From assembly GCA_963929535.1 (NCBI GenBank), contig CAWVIZ010000011.1:293405-357404 (forward strand): a stretch of DNA of 64,000 bases. The letters run 5' to 3'. This stretch comes from Pullilachnospira sp963929535. GTDB taxonomy: Bacteria; Bacillota; Clostridia; Lachnospirales; Lachnospiraceae. The translations under genes and the position numbers were made by a program. The notes below the pieces were generated by a model, which saw only the letters and a program-made list of their open reading frames with translations, was not told where the DNA came from and did no database searches. Position 1 is the stretch's first letter. Each line of letters starts with the position of its first letter. Below are positions 63,114-64,000 of the stretch, piece after piece.

Positions 63114-63998
63114 ATGGAATATTTGGAGAAGCTGGGAAGCAGGGCAAAAGCGGCTTGGCCGTCCGTCAGGATGCTGACTGCCCAAAAAAAGGATCAGGTG
63201 CTGAAAAAGGCAGCCATGGATCTCAGAGAGCATGCTGACAGGATCCTGGAGGCCAACAGCCTGGATATGGAGAATGGAAGAAAGAACGGGATGTCCTCCG
63301 GACTTCTGGACCGTCTCAGCCTGACCAGGGAGCGTATAGACCAGATCGCTGTGGGACTGGAGCAGATTGCCGGGCTGGAAGATCCCATCGGGGAAGTTAT
63401 CGGAATGAAAAAGCGTCCCAACGGCCTTTTGATCGGACAGAAGAGAGTACCTCTGGGAGTGGTGGGCATCATCTATGAGGCGCGTCCCAATGTGACAGCA
63501 GACGCCTTCGGGCTGTGCTTTAAGACGGGAAATGCAGTGATCCTGAAAGGCGGAAGCGATGCCATCCATTCCAATCAGGCCATCGTGGAATGTATCCGGA
63601 AGACACTGGAAGACTGCCAGGTGGAGCCGGATGCCCTGCTGCTGATCTCTGATACTTCCCGGGAAACCACAGCGGCTTTCATGAAGCTGAACCGGTATGT
63701 GGACGTACTGATCCCCCGGGGCGGCGCCGGACTGATCCGGACAGTGGTGGAAAACAGTACCATACCGGTGATCGAGACCGGAACAGGCAACTGCCACATT
63801 TATGTGGATGAAAGTGCGGATCTGTCCATGGCGGCGGATATCATCATCAATGCGAAAACCCAGCGTGTGGGTGTCTGCAATGCCTGTGAATCCATTCTGA
63901 TCCACAGGAAGGTGAAGGATGCCCTGCTGCCTGTGCTGGGGGAGCGTCTGGGGGAACATCATGTGGAGATCCGGGGAGATGAGCAACACGCGATCTAG
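63114..63998 (+). CDS. proA: Gamma-glutamyl phosphate reductase, interrupted near window end
   Basis: About 294 residues are read before a stop at 63996. Motifs include PLGVVGIIYEARPNVTADAFGLCFKTGNAVILKGG, LIPRGGAGLIR and the catalytic cysteine in RVGVCNACESILIH. The family length is about 415. At about 63982, GATGAGCAACACGC would continue as DEATRDLV if one G were restored, so a one-base loss is likely close to the window edge. It reduces glutamyl phosphate in proline synthesis. Confidence 0.88.
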   Translation: MEYLEKLGSRAKAAWPSVRMLTAQKKDQVLKKAAMDLREHADRILEANSLDMENGRKNGMSSGLLDRLSLTRERIDQIAVGLEQIAGLEDPIGEVIGMKKRPNGLLIGQKRVPLGVVGIIYEARPNVTADAFGLCFKTGNAVILKGGSDAIHSNQAIVECIRKTLEDCQVEPDALLLISDTSRETTAAFMKLNRYVDVLIPRGGAGLIRTVVENSTIPVIETGTGNCHIYVDESADLSMAADIIINAKTQRVGVCNACESILIHRKVKDALLPVLGERLGEHHVEIRGDEQHAI

Positions 63999-64000
63999 TG

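Overview
The window reads as a chromosomal segment of a spore-forming anaerobic Firmicute, most likely a Lachnospiraceae member with moderately high GC. The support is the gene content: the sporulation genes yqfC-yqfD, a PdaA-type deacetylase, an [FeFe] hydrogenase, many ABC exporters preceded by strong AGGAGG ribosome sites, and LytTR/DUF3021, DUF4173, DUF2284 and DUF3048 families. No rRNA, tRNA, transposase, integrase or CRISPR array was recognised.

Layout. 0-9.4 kb: the 3' end of moaA, topB, a left-handed beta-helix protein, an ABC exporter pair, a GNAT remnant, a ROK repressor divergent from an SDR dehydrogenase with two matching operator palindromes between them, and a PdaA-like deacetylase. 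9.5-19.6 kb: two successive modules of response regulator, histidine kinase, ABC ATPase and FtsX-type permease, of the kind used to sense and resist peptide antibiotics or cell-envelope stress. 19.7-29.6 kb: a frame-broken aminoglycoside-phosphotransferase/kinase gene, a TetR-ABC operon, a MATE pump, LytTR/DUF3021, an MGMT-like protein, small membrane proteins and GNAT enzymes. 29.7-38 kb: SGNH hydrolase, cytidylate-kinase-like protein, NhaD-type antiporter, a decayed sigma-factor gene leading an ABC operon, a cupin and two cyclophilin-fold proteins. 38.1-44.7 kb: fragments of an aldo/keto reductase and a YczE-type protein, then a flavoprotein/[FeFe]-hydrogenase operon with many frame breaks, then YczE and MarR. 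44.8-53.8 kb: a GntR-ABC operon, an ASKHA protein and an S8 protease overlapping by 4 bases, DUF4173, HTH and DUF2975, a flavin-binding PPOX protein and DUF2284. 53.8-64 kb: yqfC-yqfD, an IbrA/IbrB-like pair, phoH-ybeY, a DUF3048 lipoprotein, a BofC-like protein and proB-DUF896-fau-proA, with proA running to the window edge.

The most distinctive structure is a modular palindromic repeat (R1) present four times: 39119-39247 inverted, and 43182-43417, 55797-55930 and 57926-58000 direct. Two copies bracket the hydrogenase operon. Two others bracket the IbrA/IbrB pair, which sits between yqfD and phoH, genes that are normally adjacent. A second dispersed hairpin family (R2) occurs at least five times in intergenic positions and has a conserved GNRA-type loop.

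Several genes carry one-base frame breaks. About ten are concentrated between 39.96 and 41.64 kb, and nearly all of those look like added bases. This clustering may mark poor local sequence quality rather than gene death, so calls there are made on reconstructed frames.
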